A stretch of DNA of 64,000 nucleotides from Elephas maximus indicus (taxonomy: Eukaryota > Chordata > Mammalia > Proboscidea > Elephantidae): contig NC_064846.1 of NCBI RefSeq assembly GCF_024166365.1, positions 30,525,866-30,589,865 of the forward strand, read 5' to 3'. The position numbers and the translations under genes were made by a program. The notes beneath the pieces were generated by a model that worked only from the letters and a program-made list of their open reading frames with translations, was not told the origin of the DNA and ran no database searches. Positions 33,790-47,644 of this stretch are shown here, piece after piece; position 1 is the stretch's first letter, and each line of letters starts with the position of its first letter.

Positions 33790-34880
33790 ATTAGGCAACC
33801 ATTCAACAAATATTGAATGAGCACTTCTATGACAGGTACCATGCTAAGCACTAGAGATACAGTAGTGAGCACAATGCACACTACCTCTGACTTCATGGAG
33901 TGTTTGTTCAGTCTTTTGGTGGATACAGACATTAAAAAAAAATCAGAGAAATGACCATGCAATTTCACTGTGGTAAATGCTACAAAGTTAAGTTATGGGG
34001 ATCTCCATGTATAACAGAGGAACAGGAGTCTGACCTAGTGTTTTGGGGTGGGGAGTGTCCAGGTGGGCTTACCTATGAAAGTGACATACTACTTAAAATC
34101 TGAATGATAAAAGTTAACCAGGTAAAATATCTAAAAGTATAAAGAATATAAAGTGGGAAGACCCACAGGGAGAAAGCATTCTGCCCAGAGAGAACAGGAC
34201 GCAAAAAAGGATCTGAGGCATGAAGCTATGTAACACTGTTGAGGAAATTTAGAAAGGCAAGTGTGGCTGGAGCAGAGAAAGTAGAAATGTGGCTGGAGAA
34301 CTTAGGTTATATCATGCTGGGCAGTGTAGTCAAGTGTTAAGGATTTCAGTCTTTATTTTAAGGTAATAGTAAGACACTGGTTTATTTAAATAACTGCAGC
34401 AACATTATCAGATTTGCATTTTGAAACACTCTGAGTATAGTGTAGAGAATTAAATGGACAAGGGCAAGAGTAGTTGTGGGGAAATCAGTTTGTCCAGTCA
34501 AGACAAAATAATGGCTTACAAAAGGGTAGTAGCAGTGGAGATGTTGAGAACTGACTGAATTTCAGAAATGTTAGACTTTGGAGGTGGAATGTCAGACCTG
34601 AAGATAAGGGAGACATGTGTGTCAAAGATAATTCTTAGGACTCTGATTTTCACAGCTTGATGAATGGTGGTGCTATTCACTAAGACAATGAAATATCAGG
34701 TTGTGCAGGTGGAAATCAGGAGCTTGAGGTTATACACGCTGAATTTGAAATTCTGTTTTGACATCCAAGATGTCAAGCAGGAAATTGGAGACAGATTTGG
34801 GATAGAGATATAAAAACTAGGAGGCATTGCCATAGAAGGTACAGCTTAAGCTGGGAGTACATCAGTATCTAAGTTAGGGA
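33790..34880 (+). repeat. LINE-2, long 3' fragment
   Basis: About 1.1 kb in L2 order: 'atgacaggtaccatgctaag', 'gagaaagcattctgcccaga', 'caagtgtggctggagcagag', 'catgctgggcagtgtagtca' and 'gacatccaagatgtcaagca'. One of the longer L2 pieces in the window; no open frame. A tRNA-Gly-headed SINE follows directly. Confidence 0.75.
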
Positions 34881-34884
34881 AAAT

Positions 34885-35192
34885 AGTGGCTGTTCAGTGG
34901 TAGAATTCTTGCCTTTCATGCAAGAGACCCAAGTTTGATTCCTGGCAATGCACCTCAAGCACAGTCACTACTCGTCCTTCAGTGGAGGCTTGTGTATTGC
35001 TGTGATGCTGAACAGGTTTCAGTGGAGCTTCCAGACTAAGATGGATTAGGAAGAAAGGCCTGGCAATCTACTTCAGAATATCAGCCAATGAAAACCCTAC
35101 GGATCATGAGGGTATGATCCCCTTGTGCATTGGGTTGCCACAAGTCAGGAGCCAGCCTGTTTACAGCAAGAAACAGCAACATATCCAGTTAA
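34885..35192 (+). repeat. SINE with tRNA-Gly head and RTE-derived body
   Basis: The head ('tggctgttcagtggtagaat' to 'gtttgattcctggcaatgc', 34888-34954) closely follows tRNA-Gly, including an A box and the B box. The body ('aacaggtttcagtggagctt', 'gactaagatggattaggaag', 'agccaatgaaaaccctacgg') matches the 5' leader of the RTE at 7590-7680. The end ('gggttgccacaagtcaggag') resembles the RTE 3' tail. A second copy lies at 45816-46152. The head is not a functional tRNA gene. Confidence 0.8.
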
Positions 35193-35764
35193 GACACTAC
35201 AAGAGCATGGAATAGAAATGTTTCTCAATCAACTTCATAGACATAATCTCATCCAATTCATCCTTTATGTAGCTACCTGATATCAGGCCTTGATCTATAT
35301 CCTTTTTTTCCAACTCTGTTGTCCAATTTAACTACTATCAACAGGTAGTTAATGCCCCAAATCTAGGAGAGGATCTATTCTTTGTTAAAAAAAAAAAAGG
35401 GGGTACATATTTATAATGATAGCTATTAACATTAACTACTCCAATTGGCTGGTTCATGGAATGAACCCTTCCAAACTCTCCCTTGATGATCTATTAGCAT
35501 ACTGTAAAGTTGTTCTTACAGTATATTCTTCCCACATTAATCTTCATCTGTAGATTGGAGACAATGTAGAGATTGATGAGCTGTATATGAGTAGACAAGT
35601 AGCTAGTTCTACAAATATTTTATTCCCGTGTGTACTAATTTTTAGTAATGGTCAGTAAGCGTGTGCTGCACTGCAGTCAGCACTCAATAACCTCCATTAG
35701 CATGGCTGTCAAGTTGTCTCTGCAAAGTTAAATGCTAAGGGAAAGGAAAAACTATTAGGTTTTA
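35193..35764. other. AT-rich intergenic, nothing recognised
   Basis: No gene or repeat identified, apart from an A-run near 35388. Confidence 0.4.
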
Positions 35765-36028
35765 TGAGAAATTTATTGAGTGTTTACAATCTGCCAGACA
35801 CTGCTCTTAATGCTGTGTATGTATTAACTCATCAGTCATCAAAACAACCCCATGATGTAGGTGTTATTATTATGTCCGTGTTATAGATGGGATAATAAAT
35901 ATGAAATGAAGGGACGATAATAACTTGTCCAAAGTCCCACAGACAGCAAGTTGTAGGGCCAGATTTCAAACTATGCTGTCTGGCTCAAGAGCCCCACTGT
36001 CTTTACCACTACACTGTAGTGCCTCCCA
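35765..36028 (-). repeat. MIR SINE, nearly full length, reverse strand
   Basis: Contains 'ttattgagtgtttacaatct', 'aataacttgtccaaagtccc', 'caagttgtagggccagattt' and 'tgtctttaccactacactgt', covering almost all of MIR in reverse. Confidence 0.85.
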
Positions 36029-37164
36029 TAAAACATATAATCAGCATTGAATCTACCCTCTTATATAAGGAAGCCCAAAGTTGGGCTCTCACCAATCATG
36101 TGTCTTCCTTCCTTTTAGAGATGATGAAGAGGGCAAAGAAGTGAGCATAGAGTTAAAATTGCCTCTTTCCCTATAATTCTGTTTCTAGTTAATGAAATAT
36201 GTGATAAATGGTTAACTTCTTCACCCATTTGGCAGCATAGGCCTTTAGTAGTGCCATTTTATTTTTTTTGGGCAGAAGGGAGGGTGGGGGTGGGGGAGCA
36301 TAGCTTGCTGAGTCATCTAAACCAGTTTCTGCATTGTAAGGCTTGGACAAAGCTTCCCATCAGACTAGAAACCAATTTCACAGTTGCTTGTCTTAGGACA
36401 CTTGACAAGGTCACAGCCTGAAGTGGTATAACTGTATTATAATTAGAGATTATGTGAAAATTTATTCAACTTAATAATTAGGGAATAATGTGCCTCGTGT
36501 CTGTTATAAATAACAGGATATCATTATCATATATTATTGTAAAACAACACTAATTAACTATGTTTCATTTTTTATTATCTGATATTTATACTTGCTGGTA
36601 AAGATAATGCAAGGGAAATAAATACAAATATAAAGAAAATGTCCCAAAATATTCATTAAGGACAGCCTTGCTTTACATTTATATGAAATAAATTGAAAAC
36701 AATTATGTACGTCTATTTCTGAAGGCAGATAGATGCCTCCATACCTGAGAATCTGCTCCAATTTGCAAAGCCTTTATTTATTTGTGACGTCTATTTTCCT
36801 GCAGAAGAATCTAAAAAAGAAACTTCCAGAATTGACCTTTCTTCAAAAAGATGTGTGATTGACCCATCAGTTTTACTATTACCCTGCCTCTCAATTTTCA
36901 ATGTCTTTGCCCTGTTTTTTTTTTAGTTTTGAAGTTAAAAATAGTAACTTTTTCAAAATATTTTGAATCATAGTTAATAACCAAGCTTATATTTCACAAT
37001 ATCACAATGAAATGACACATCGTCTGCTTTAACTGATTTTAAATTGGAAAGCTAACTTGTTTATTGGCTAGACATCTCCTTTTCCTCAATCGTAGATCAG
37101 GCAGATACAGTGGACATACACACAGGTGGACAGATACAGTCCATAAAATTGTCCAGTATACTAA
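36029..37164. other. AT-rich intergenic, nothing recognised
   Basis: No gene, RNA or repeat supported. The 67-codon reverse ORF near 36558 has no recognisable motif. Confidence 0.4.
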
Positions 37165-37460
37165 AAAGGAGAATAGATGGATGGATGGCTAGGTAGCTAG
37201 ATAGATTAGATAGACAGATAGATAGACAGACAGACAGATAGATACCCAAATCCATTGCCGTTGAGTCGCTTCCGACTCATAGCAACCCTATAGGACAGAG
37301 TAGAACTGCCCCATAGGGTTTCCAAAGAGCACCTGGTGGATTGGAACTGCCAACCTTTTGGTTAGCAGCTGCGCTCTTAACCACTGTGCCACCAGAGCTC
37401 CACATAGATAGACAGATAAATAGATATAGATAGATTCACATAGATGGTAGATAAATAGGT
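37165..37460. repeat. (GATA)n/(GACA)n microsatellite split by an AfroSINE
   Basis: Tetranucleotide GATA, GACA and GATG units run from about 37165 to 37245 and resume at 37405-37460. The AfroSINE at 37247-37402 lies between them, so it inserted into a pre-existing repeat. Confidence 0.9.
37247..37402 (-). repeat. AfroSINE, reverse strand
   Basis: Well-preserved reverse copy: 'ccattgccgttgagtcgctt', 'gacagagtagaactgcccca', 'ttggttagcagctgcgctct' and 'gccaccagagctcc'. Flanked by GATA repeats. Confidence 0.95.
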
Positions 37461-38552
37461 AGACAGGAATAATGAGAACTCAACTAAGTTCTGTGGCATT
37501 ATTACAATTCAATTCAAATCCTTTCTCCACTACAAATACTTTGATTTCAAAATATTGTACTTTTACTTTTTGCATATCCATTTTGTCCTCTCCTTTTGTT
37601 CTCTTGGTTTATGAACTGGTCAATCACAAGTTTTTATAAAGAATTTACTATGTACTTAAAACTGTGTATTGTGCAAAAGAAGTAGGAAACATGACCTAAC
37701 CCCTTGAGAAGTTAACAATCTGACTAAGAAAACTACATTTAAACACATTAAATAATCAGGAACAGTATGAGACAGTGTGGAGAAACCTCTCATATAAGCC
37801 CCCACTCAATGGAAGGGAATCTGGTGTAGGGGAGATAGGTGAAGCTAATACAAATTTATCTGAGTATGTTAGTAGCAACAAGCAGTAATGAAATAGATTG
37901 GTATACAACAGACTTCCTGTTAAAACACATAAACACAGTGGCTCCCAGACGTAACAGAAGTACCTGATTGAGACCCTGACCTCAGAAGGCTATGTAAATA
38001 CCTGAAATTTTATCATCATGCCTTTGAATCTACAGCTTCGGTCCTGCATGCATGATTTAAGACTTCATTTGTTAGCAGACATTTTACTTTCCTAAAAATG
38101 GATGCAATCAGATAAAAATAAAGGTTCAAAATTGCTAGTTGATATACAAAACTGTAAATCTCTCAACATCACTTGGTTCTAGCCTAGAAGCTGTCTGTAC
38201 TCTTTTAAGTAAAAAGCTCAAGAAATTTGAGGAAAGTACAGACATAAAAGAAATGTGTTTCAGGTATAGTATCCCAGATGAAATTGACACACCTCATTTA
38301 TCAGTACAAAATAGTAATCTGAACGCTGACTGCAAACACATTATTATACATAAATATTGCATAGTTATATTAATGAAAAAATGGGGAGACATAATACTAG
38401 CACTATTTATATGGGTGTTATTTTTACCAAATATAAAAAGAACTAAATATGAGTATATATTTTTATGTCTCATAAATATTAAGAGGAATTTGGAAAAAAA
38501 CAAACATGGCTCAGAGATCATAAATTTTCACTGAAGGCACATTAGGTACCCA
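37461..38552. other. AT-rich intergenic with an unsupported 131-codon ORF
   Basis: The only long open frame (38139-38534, +) is Lys/Ile-rich, has no family motif and its composition follows the AT-rich background. I treat it as chance. No repeat is recognised. Confidence 0.45.
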
Positions 38553-38597
38553 AACCAAAACCAAACCAACTGCCGTCGAGTTGATTCCGACTCATGT
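38553..38597 (-). repeat. AfroSINE tail fragment, reverse strand
   Basis: Only the last part of the SINE remains ('caactgccgtcgagttgatt', 'ccgactcatg'), preceded by an AACCAA-rich tail. It abuts a Tigger element. Confidence 0.8.
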
Positions 38598-38600
38598 GTT

Positions 38601-39284
38601 ATATTTTATATAATGTCCATTCAGGCAACATTCCACCGCATACACGTCCATGGTCCCATAAGGTTATAATAAAAAGGTTATAATAGAGCTCAGAAATTCC
38701 AATGAAAGAACAGGACTTAACAGGACATAGTGAATGCAACAGCTTCCTGCATGCAACATGTGTATCTCATGTTTCTTGTACACAAAGTGATTGTACTGCC
38801 AGGCACATAATGGTACAATATATATACAGCTTGTAACACATGTATCTGAATAGTCATAACAAACGCCTATGTTACTGGTTTATGTATGTACTGTACTGTA
38901 CTTTCTATTGTTATTTTAATGTGAACTTTTCTTACTCATGAATAAAAAGTTTACTGTGTTAACAGTGTATGCTTCCACTTGTAGGCAGCAGAATCCAGTC
39001 TTGTGTATCGTGCATCTCTTGAGTGTTGTAGCATTACCTCTCTGTTTAATTTTCTTTTGAAAATATTACCATGAAGTGCACCATGGCTCCCAAACACAGC
39101 AAAACCAATGCTAGTGATAGCAGCGGCAAGAAGCAAAGGGGAAGTGTTGATTTGGAAGTGAAACAAAAAAAAAATACCCCATATAGCTTTGCTAAGTATA
39201 ATATGGGGTTCGAGCAACATCCAAATCACATAACGTCCTACTTCACAGAACGGATCATGGACGTTAAGCGAGGCATGACTGTAT
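38601..39284 (+). mobile_element. Tigger-type (Tc1/mariner/pogo) DNA transposon, internally deleted
   Basis: The right terminus, read in reverse, is 'tacagtcatgcctcgcttaa', the Tigger terminal inverted repeat. The left part carries 'catggtcccataaggttata', typical of this family. Within it, 39071-39180 translates to 'MKCTMAPKHSKTNASDSSG' then 'KKQRGSVDLEVKQKK', resembling the N-terminus of Tigger/pogo transposases (a 'MAPK.....G.KKR...SLEVK' pattern). The DDE catalytic domain is absent. A non-autonomous fossil. Confidence 0.8.
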
Positions 39285-39489
39285 TTTGATCTTTTAATAC
39301 CATATGAAAAGTATTGTACATAATTTGCATTCTGTAGTTACTAATTTATTTTAGGAATTGTGGCTCTTTCAGGAGTGCACAAGACACAGCAACTGTGTAA
39401 TTTCCATGGTAGGGTGAGTTTATATGTGTTCTAAAGAGAATGAGCCAGAGAAATTGCATTTGTTGAATAGTATAGAGTAGAAGTAGAAG

Positions 39490-39735
39490 TTAGAGGAAAA
39501 GCTTTGGAATCAGGCATGGATTCACATCTTTACCATTTACTTACTAGCTGTGTGACTGTGGGGGAAGTCACTTTCCTTTCTGGGCCTCAGTTCCCTCATT
39601 TAAAAAAATGGGGGTAAAAAATAGGACCTACCTCATAGTTACTGTGAGGATGAATATACATAAAATATTTGAGTGTTTACCACAGCTCTCCAGCCCATGA
39701 CACAAATAGGCTGTCAGTAAATAATAGCTGTTACA
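39490..39735 (+). repeat. MIR SINE
   Basis: Contains 'gctttggaatcaggcatgga', 'tactagctgtgtgactgtgg', 'gggcctcagttccctcattt' and 'aggctgtcagtaaataatag', the whole MIR core in order. Confidence 0.88.
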
Positions 39736-41259
39736 AGCATTAGTATTTATTTTTAAAATTGAAATGTGTGTTTGTGTATTTTTTCACTCAAATTTGCAGC
39801 CTACTTTGTTCTACCACAACAGTAGAAAATATGCCACGAAGTCCTACTATATAATTTCTATTTTTCTGAGTTTGGAATTAAAAGAATAAAAAACATTATG
39901 GTAGTCTAAGTTAAAAGGAATATCTGGTCAGTTATTCTCTAGTAATGTCAGTTCTAACTATTAAGTAGACAAGGTTTTTTTTTTTTTTTTGTTCACCATC
40001 TTCACCCTCTTCTTGATAAGGCATTAGACATAGGGAGGAATACTGGGGAGAGAGGGCACTGGGAAGCAGCAGCTGGAGTGGATGTGGGAAGGTCCCACGT
40101 TTTTACTTGGAGCTTTCACTTCAGGGGAGGTTGCAAAGAGTTGGGGGAGGGGGGGGAGAAGAGCAGCAACAATAGAGTTCCCCCGGGCTCCTTTGATTGG
40201 CCAGAAAGTGAATTCAACCCCTCCCCCCAAGAACCCACTCTGCCAGCACATCTTTTGTCAAGAAGGAGGGGTGTGTGTGCACAGTTGGTGTCACTCACCA
40301 GGTGCTCCGGACAATGGATCCCTGTGTAGCTAAGCCTGCACGGGTGTGGGACTGCCACGAGGTTGACTGCTCTGAAGGGGCAGAGCAGGATAAGACCCAA
40401 ATTCAACCTGAGACTGTAAAGCCCGTGCTCTGAACCCCAACACACTCTCATCATGGTGTTCTTGTAGTTGCCTTCTTCGGGAAAGTTATCTGTATCTCTG
40501 TCTGCGGTAATTCTGCCCAACCCTCAGGGCAGCCCCCAAGGCCCCAGGGGACCGCCTCCCTGTTCCAGGGCTCTGCTCAGGTACTTGGGCCTCCTGCTGG
40601 GACTGACAGTGAGGGCTGAACCTTCTGTTCCAGGAGCGGAGGGAGGGGGGAGGTAGAGGGGTGAGAGGGTGGAGGGGGAGGGGTCCCCTCTCTTGGACCT
40701 CCTCTGCTCCACAGCCTCAGGGCTCTGAGAAGCCAATTCTGAGGACGCAACTACTCCTCTTCCTCCCCGCTCCCCGTCCTCTAAGCTCCACGGATTCCTG
40801 AAGCTGCACCTACCACAGTCCTGGACACCTCCTGTGAGGAAGTGGGGCCAAGGATCTGCATTCAGACCGCCCCCCCCGCCCCCCGTCAGGGAATTCTAGT
40901 GCAGGATGGCCAGATATCAGGGACCTCAATTTGAGGAGGAAAAACAAATGGTTTAAACTGTTTAAGAAGCTGGAAGAGGGGCTGAGACAGGAAAGGCTGC
41001 AGGAGTGACTGGTGGTGGTGGTGGGGGGGGCTCCCTGCAAAGTTCAGCGTCTAATCGCAGCAAAGAGTCTCCCAGGATTGCACCAAGCACACATGTGTTT
41101 TTTAGGCAGATAACTGTTTTTTTTTTTTTTTAACTGTTAGGGCTTCTCTTACCTCCTGCTTGACTATATGTTAAAAAAGGTTTCAAATTTTATTAAAGTA
41201 GGAATTTTAAGGAAGTTGGTTGGCAGCTGTCCTGAGGGTGGCAAAATACTCCCTGTCCC
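39736..41259. other. Upstream flank of the DCAF12-like gene; GC rises towards the CpG island
   Basis: From about 40020 the sequence becomes GC-rich with G-runs and C-runs (for example near 40140 and 40866). A reverse MIR-like fragment may lie at 40370-40450 ('gcccgtgctctgaacccc'). No coding exon can be shown. A noncoding 5' exon of the gene is possible but cannot be decided without transcripts. Confidence 0.45.
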
Positions 41260-43265
<2,006 letters not shown>

Positions 43266-44235
43266 AGATGGCCGCCTAGGTATCAAAGTGCACAGATTTA
43301 CCTTCCAGTTGTGTCTTAGCTCTTCATGCTGAGTTTGCAATTTTAATTCTGTGCGGTTTTTTTCTTCCAGGTGGAACACTGCCACTTTGCCTGTGTTTAC
43401 AGTATTGGATGGAGAGATGGATCCCTCTGGCAATCAAAAGTCGGCTTTAAGATTCTTCTGCACCTTACCCAACACCACCATCTTTTTACCTTCTCACACA
43501 AAGAATCCTTAGTTATGCTCCCTCTTTGAGTGATTCACGTATGTTCTTTCTGTAGTTTGTTGCAGTCATGATCCCCACTACAATTCAGTACTTTGATTTT
43601 GTTTACCACTATTTTAGTAGTAAGTTTAGGTCTTTTACCTGTTTCAGATGTATGGTATTTGAGGAAAATGTGTGCTACAGAGTGTCTTATGGGCTAATCT
43701 GAGGAGCTACCCATTGATTATAGCCCAGCTGCAGTTAGAAAATGCATTTCAAATTGGAGATTGCCAACATTTGGGACTTGTTTCATTTTGGTGTTGGGAA
43801 TCCATGTTTGTTGTTTGTGTATCATTAGTGTTTAAAATGCTTTAAAATATGTTCTGTTAGTTAAATGGATATTTTACAATCTTGTTCATCTACAACTTGA
43901 TTATTCAGTAAAAATTTAGAATCGTTATCCCTAGGCCCTCAGCCTTCAGTGTTTACATTATGGTCTGCTTTCCTGGGTTACATTTATGCTATAGATTTTC
44001 AGAGTTAATCAAAACTGATCTATATGTGGTGGGGCAATCAGAGAGATATTTTGTGGAGTAAACATGTCTTAGAAGTTCAGGTAACACCATCCAGACAGCC
44101 ATTTACAATGAAGACCAGCCATTGTGCCCAATGTAGGTGTTGTTGATTTTTCATTGTAGACGTGGATGATTCTGCTCTCTGAATGGAGTATGTACTGTAT
44201 TGCAAAAAATAATAAATGGAATACATTCAGTATCC
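43266..44235 (+). other. 3' UTR of the DCAF12-like gene
   Basis: After the TAA at 43263-43265 about 950 bp of repeat-free, AT-rich sequence runs to the first good polyadenylation signal. Freedom from SINEs and LINEs contrasts with the surroundings and suggests it is part of the transcript. Confidence 0.65.
44211..44216 (+). terminator. AATAAA polyadenylation signal
   Basis: A canonical hexamer about 950 bp after the stop codon, the first in the forward direction after the gene. Cleavage would fall near 44230-44240. Confidence 0.65.
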
Positions 44236-44879
44236 TAGCAATTGAGTGTAAGACTAAAGTTTTTGAACGCTTAAATGCATACTTTATTTTTTTCTCTTAA
44301 GTGTCCTTTTAGACATGTATTTATCAAGATCAAAATTTCCAGAAGAGAAGCTGAAGATATCAGTTACACGTACATTACTTTGTACATATTTCTTAAAACT
44401 TATATTACTGACAAGGGCTAAAAGGTTAAGTTACTTCCTCTTGAATACCTCATCTAAATATACTTCAGTATAGGTTAGGATGGGTTTTTCTGTTTTGTTT
44501 TGTTTTTAACGGTGTAACAGACCATTTTTTTCATTTACACAAACGGTTATGTTGGACCTCACCTAGTATATTTGTGTATGTCTTTGTATAGGTCATTTCC
44601 CATGTTAGGAAGAGGTATAGATATATGCCATTTTACACACATAGCTATTTTTAGTATTTGTAACGTGAAGACCAAGACTTACTACTTGGTCTTTGTTTGT
44701 TTTGTTTTACTCTAATTTAAAATGGATAACATATGCACATAATCACACACAAATCACTTGTCTCTGAAAGCTATACAGAGAAAAGTAAGGTCACACCCCA
44801 GGATCCCTGGTGTCCTGCCCGTAGATCCAGTCAGTATATTCGGTGTATGGTGTGTGTGTAATTTTTGTACAAGTGATTA
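44236..44879. other. Intergenic, nothing recognised
   Basis: AT-rich sequence downstream of the gene. No gene or confident repeat. Confidence 0.4.
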
Positions 44880-45290
44880 CACACATTGCACATACCTACT
44901 TTTTGTTCCACTTAGAAAATCTTGGAGATTGTCCCATATCCCTATCAACCTAATACATTTTAATTGCATAGTATTCTATATGATTATAATGTTTTATTCA
45001 TTACACCTTTGATGAACATTTAGGTGGTTTCTTTTATTTTATTACAAACTATCTTGCAGTGATTACTTACATGGATACATTTTGTGTGCATGTATGTCTT
45101 CAAGATAAATTCCTAGATAACGAAATTACTGGGACAAATGAGTAAGTTCATTTTACATTTAATAGCCATTGCCAAATTACCTTCCAAAGAGGTCCTACCA
45201 ACCTTAACCTATAAGTAACATGCACGCCTGCCTCAACACACCCTTAGCAACACTGTGTCATCAAATTTCATGCTCTTTCCCAATCTGATA
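44880..45290 (-). mobile_element. Old L1 ORF2/3'UTR fragment, reverse strand
   Basis: Contains 'ttgcatagtattctatatga', 'tgaacatttaggtggtttct' and 'gccaaattaccttccaaaga', the reverse of the ORF2 C-terminal region of an ancient L1. Confidence 0.7.
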
Positions 45291-45815
45291 TCTACCTGAT
45301 CGTGATCATTTCTTTCATCCACTGTGGCTGAGTTAATTTGATTTGTGGTCAGAGTACCAAGTAGGTTCTGAAAGAGATCAAGAAAATGACATGAAGGCAA
45401 GACAAAATACTGTCAACTCAAAGGCAGAGAGTACCTAGAGTTTAGGTTCACATAGTTGGAGATGGATTACACAGAACTACATCTCTTAGTTAGCTGTACC
45501 CATTACAGACTGCTGCACTGTTGGTTTCATTTATATCCAATGCATTACATATAACAAGAAAATTGAGGAAGGGGGTGTGGAAAGCCTGAACTAGGACATT
45601 GGAGGTAGGGGTGGAGAGAGGAAGTTATTTGAAAAAGAAAATAAAATGAACAAACAGTATTTGGTTTTTGATGTGGAATGTGAGGAAAAATCAGAGAATT
45701 TACGTGGACTCTCAGGCTCTGGTTTGAATGTAAATGTATCATGGTGATATTAGAGAAAGCAGGCATAGAGGCTACAGTTTTGGGGGGTAATAAATTAGGG
45801 ACATGAATTTGAGGT
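45291..45815. other. Intergenic, nothing recognised
   Basis: No gene or repeat that I can support. A 110-codon reverse ORF (45877-45545) runs into the neighbouring SINE and has no motif. Confidence 0.4.
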
Positions 45816-46152
45816 GGGGGCAGTGGTGATTCAGTGGTAGAATTCTCTCCTGGTCCCTGATTTCTGTACCCAGCCAATGCACCTTATGCACAGTCGTCAC
45901 GAGTCTGTTGGTGGAGGCTTGCCTGTTATAATGCTGAACAGGTTTCAGTGGAGCTTCCAGACTAAGATGGACTAGGAAGAAAGGCCTGGTGTTCTCTTTC
46001 AAAAATCTGCCAAAGAAAACCCTACGAATCACAATAACCTGATGTAACCCATCACGGGAATAGTCCAGGGCTGGGAAGCATTTTGTACTGTTGTGAATAG
46101 GGTCATCATGATTTGGGAGCCAACTCGATGACAGCTAACAACAATATATGAT
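45816..46152 (+). repeat. SINE with tRNA-Gly head and RTE-derived body, second copy
   Basis: The head 'gtgattcagtggtagaattc' matches tRNA-Gly; the anticodon arm and B box are diverged. The body 'aacaggtttcagtggagctt' and 'ccagactaagatggactagg' matches the RTE leader. The end 'gagccaactcgatgacagct' followed by 'aacaacaat' is the RTE 3' tail. This copy shows all three parts more completely than the one at 34885. Confidence 0.85.
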
Positions 46153-46444
46153 ATCCAAGAGGACCTACCCAGTGAAGAATTACCTGAATATCCCAAAATG
46201 AGATTTCTCAGTCTGGCAAAATGAGTGACATGAAATGCTGTGTAACTCTCACTTTGAAAGGCAGTCAGAATACAATCCGCCTATCAAGGATCCTGAAAAA
46301 AGAATGAAGAGAGACAGAAAAGTTTTACCCAAATGCTGTGACTTTATCAGCCTGAGACAAGAAAATAAAATAATTCTTTAATTTAAAAATTATAATGATT
46401 TTGCATGTTCACTTCAAAATTACAAAATACTGTTTTTCTCCCAG

Positions 46445-46740
46445 ATAATCAAAGACAGAGAGCTCCTTAGAAGTGAGGATGGCAAGACTTTGTTTCATGT
46501 ATTTTGGACATGTTTTCAGAAGGGACCAGTCCCTGGATCAGGACATCATGCTTGAGAAAGTAGAGGGTCAGCAAAAAAGACAAAGGCCCCCAATGAGATG
46601 GACTGACACAGTGGCTATAGCAATGGACTCAAGCATAACAACTATTGTGAGGATGATGCAGGACCAGGCAGTGTTTTGTTCTGTTGTAAATAGGGTTGCT
46701 ACGAGTTTGAAATGACTCGAGGGCACCTAACAACAACCCT
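46445..46740 (+). mobile_element. RTE 3' end fragment
   Basis: Codes for 'MARLCFMYFGHVFRRDQSL' and 'DIMLEKVEGQQKR', the RTE C-terminus, and ends 'gagggcacctaacaacaac'. Severely 5'-truncated. Confidence 0.88.
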
Positions 46741-47644
46741 TCCTAAGTATTTACCTAGAAACCCCCACTCCAGGCCTGCTCACATTGGTCCAGTAGTTAT
46801 GCTTTTTCATTGCTCAACTGCTGGTACCATCCTGCAGAATGAAAAGTCAGACTTACCTTGCAAGGTAGGACTTCACAGCTAGTGATTTCTGAACCACTTT
46901 GCTGGTCTGAGCTGTTTCCAGCACTGCCAACACCCTCCTGGCTCCAGCATCCTTGGCAGCCATACTGAAGCCCTGAGAGTTTCACAGAGGCGGAGTGTCA
47001 CCTCAACTACCAGCTCCTGCTAGCTCCAGTGCTTGAGTTCCCGCCTCAGTGCCACAGGTCCAGGTCTCTGCCAATTTGCCCAGACTGCCAAAGAGCAAAG
47101 GAGGTGTCCACGCGAGGATGCCCTTTCCTCAGCATTACAAATACAAAAGCACAAACACAAAGAATCAGAAGTGAAAAAGGAGAATGATCATAGACATTTA
47201 TTTATGTTATTTAGTAAGCAGATATGTGTAAAATCTGAGTGAAAAAATTATCAGATCATACAAATAACTAACTTTTTTCCAGGAAGAAATAAAAGAACAG
47301 ACAAATAACTCCAGAAAAATTGAAGGTGTGATTTTATTTCATTTGCCCCTCGGTCCAAGAAAATCACACACATAAACATTTAATAGACACTCCAGGCCTG
47401 AGGGTTTCACAAGTAAGTTATTTTACATTGTTAAGGGTATTTAATTTTGAGCTGCTACAAAGCCTGGAGAGAGAGGTTTTACTCTTTTCTATATGAAGTC
47501 AACATAATATTAATAACGAACATGACTATCACACACAAAAATAGTCTGTACATAAATAAATGCAAATTATCTTTAGAAAACATTGAATATAATCCATTAG
47601 TGAATTAAAAGAAAATGAGACCATGGCAAAGTTAAGCCAGTTCC
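46741..47644. other. Intergenic, nothing recognised
   Basis: A GC-richer part (46740-47110) and an AT-rich part; no gene or repeat recognised in either. Confidence 0.4.

Noticed and set aside
34888..34954. tRNA-Gly gene
   Set aside because: Stem pairing is degraded and the sequence continues into a SINE body that is repeated at 45816; it is a SINE head, not a tRNA gene.
38139..38534. 131-codon ORF in AT-rich sequence
   Set aside because: No family motif, Lys/Ile-rich as expected from composition, and no neighbouring gene signals.
40116..40520. 134-codon reverse ORF upstream of the gene
   Set aside because: GC-rich flank with a poly-Leu run and no domain; part overlaps a MIR-like fragment.
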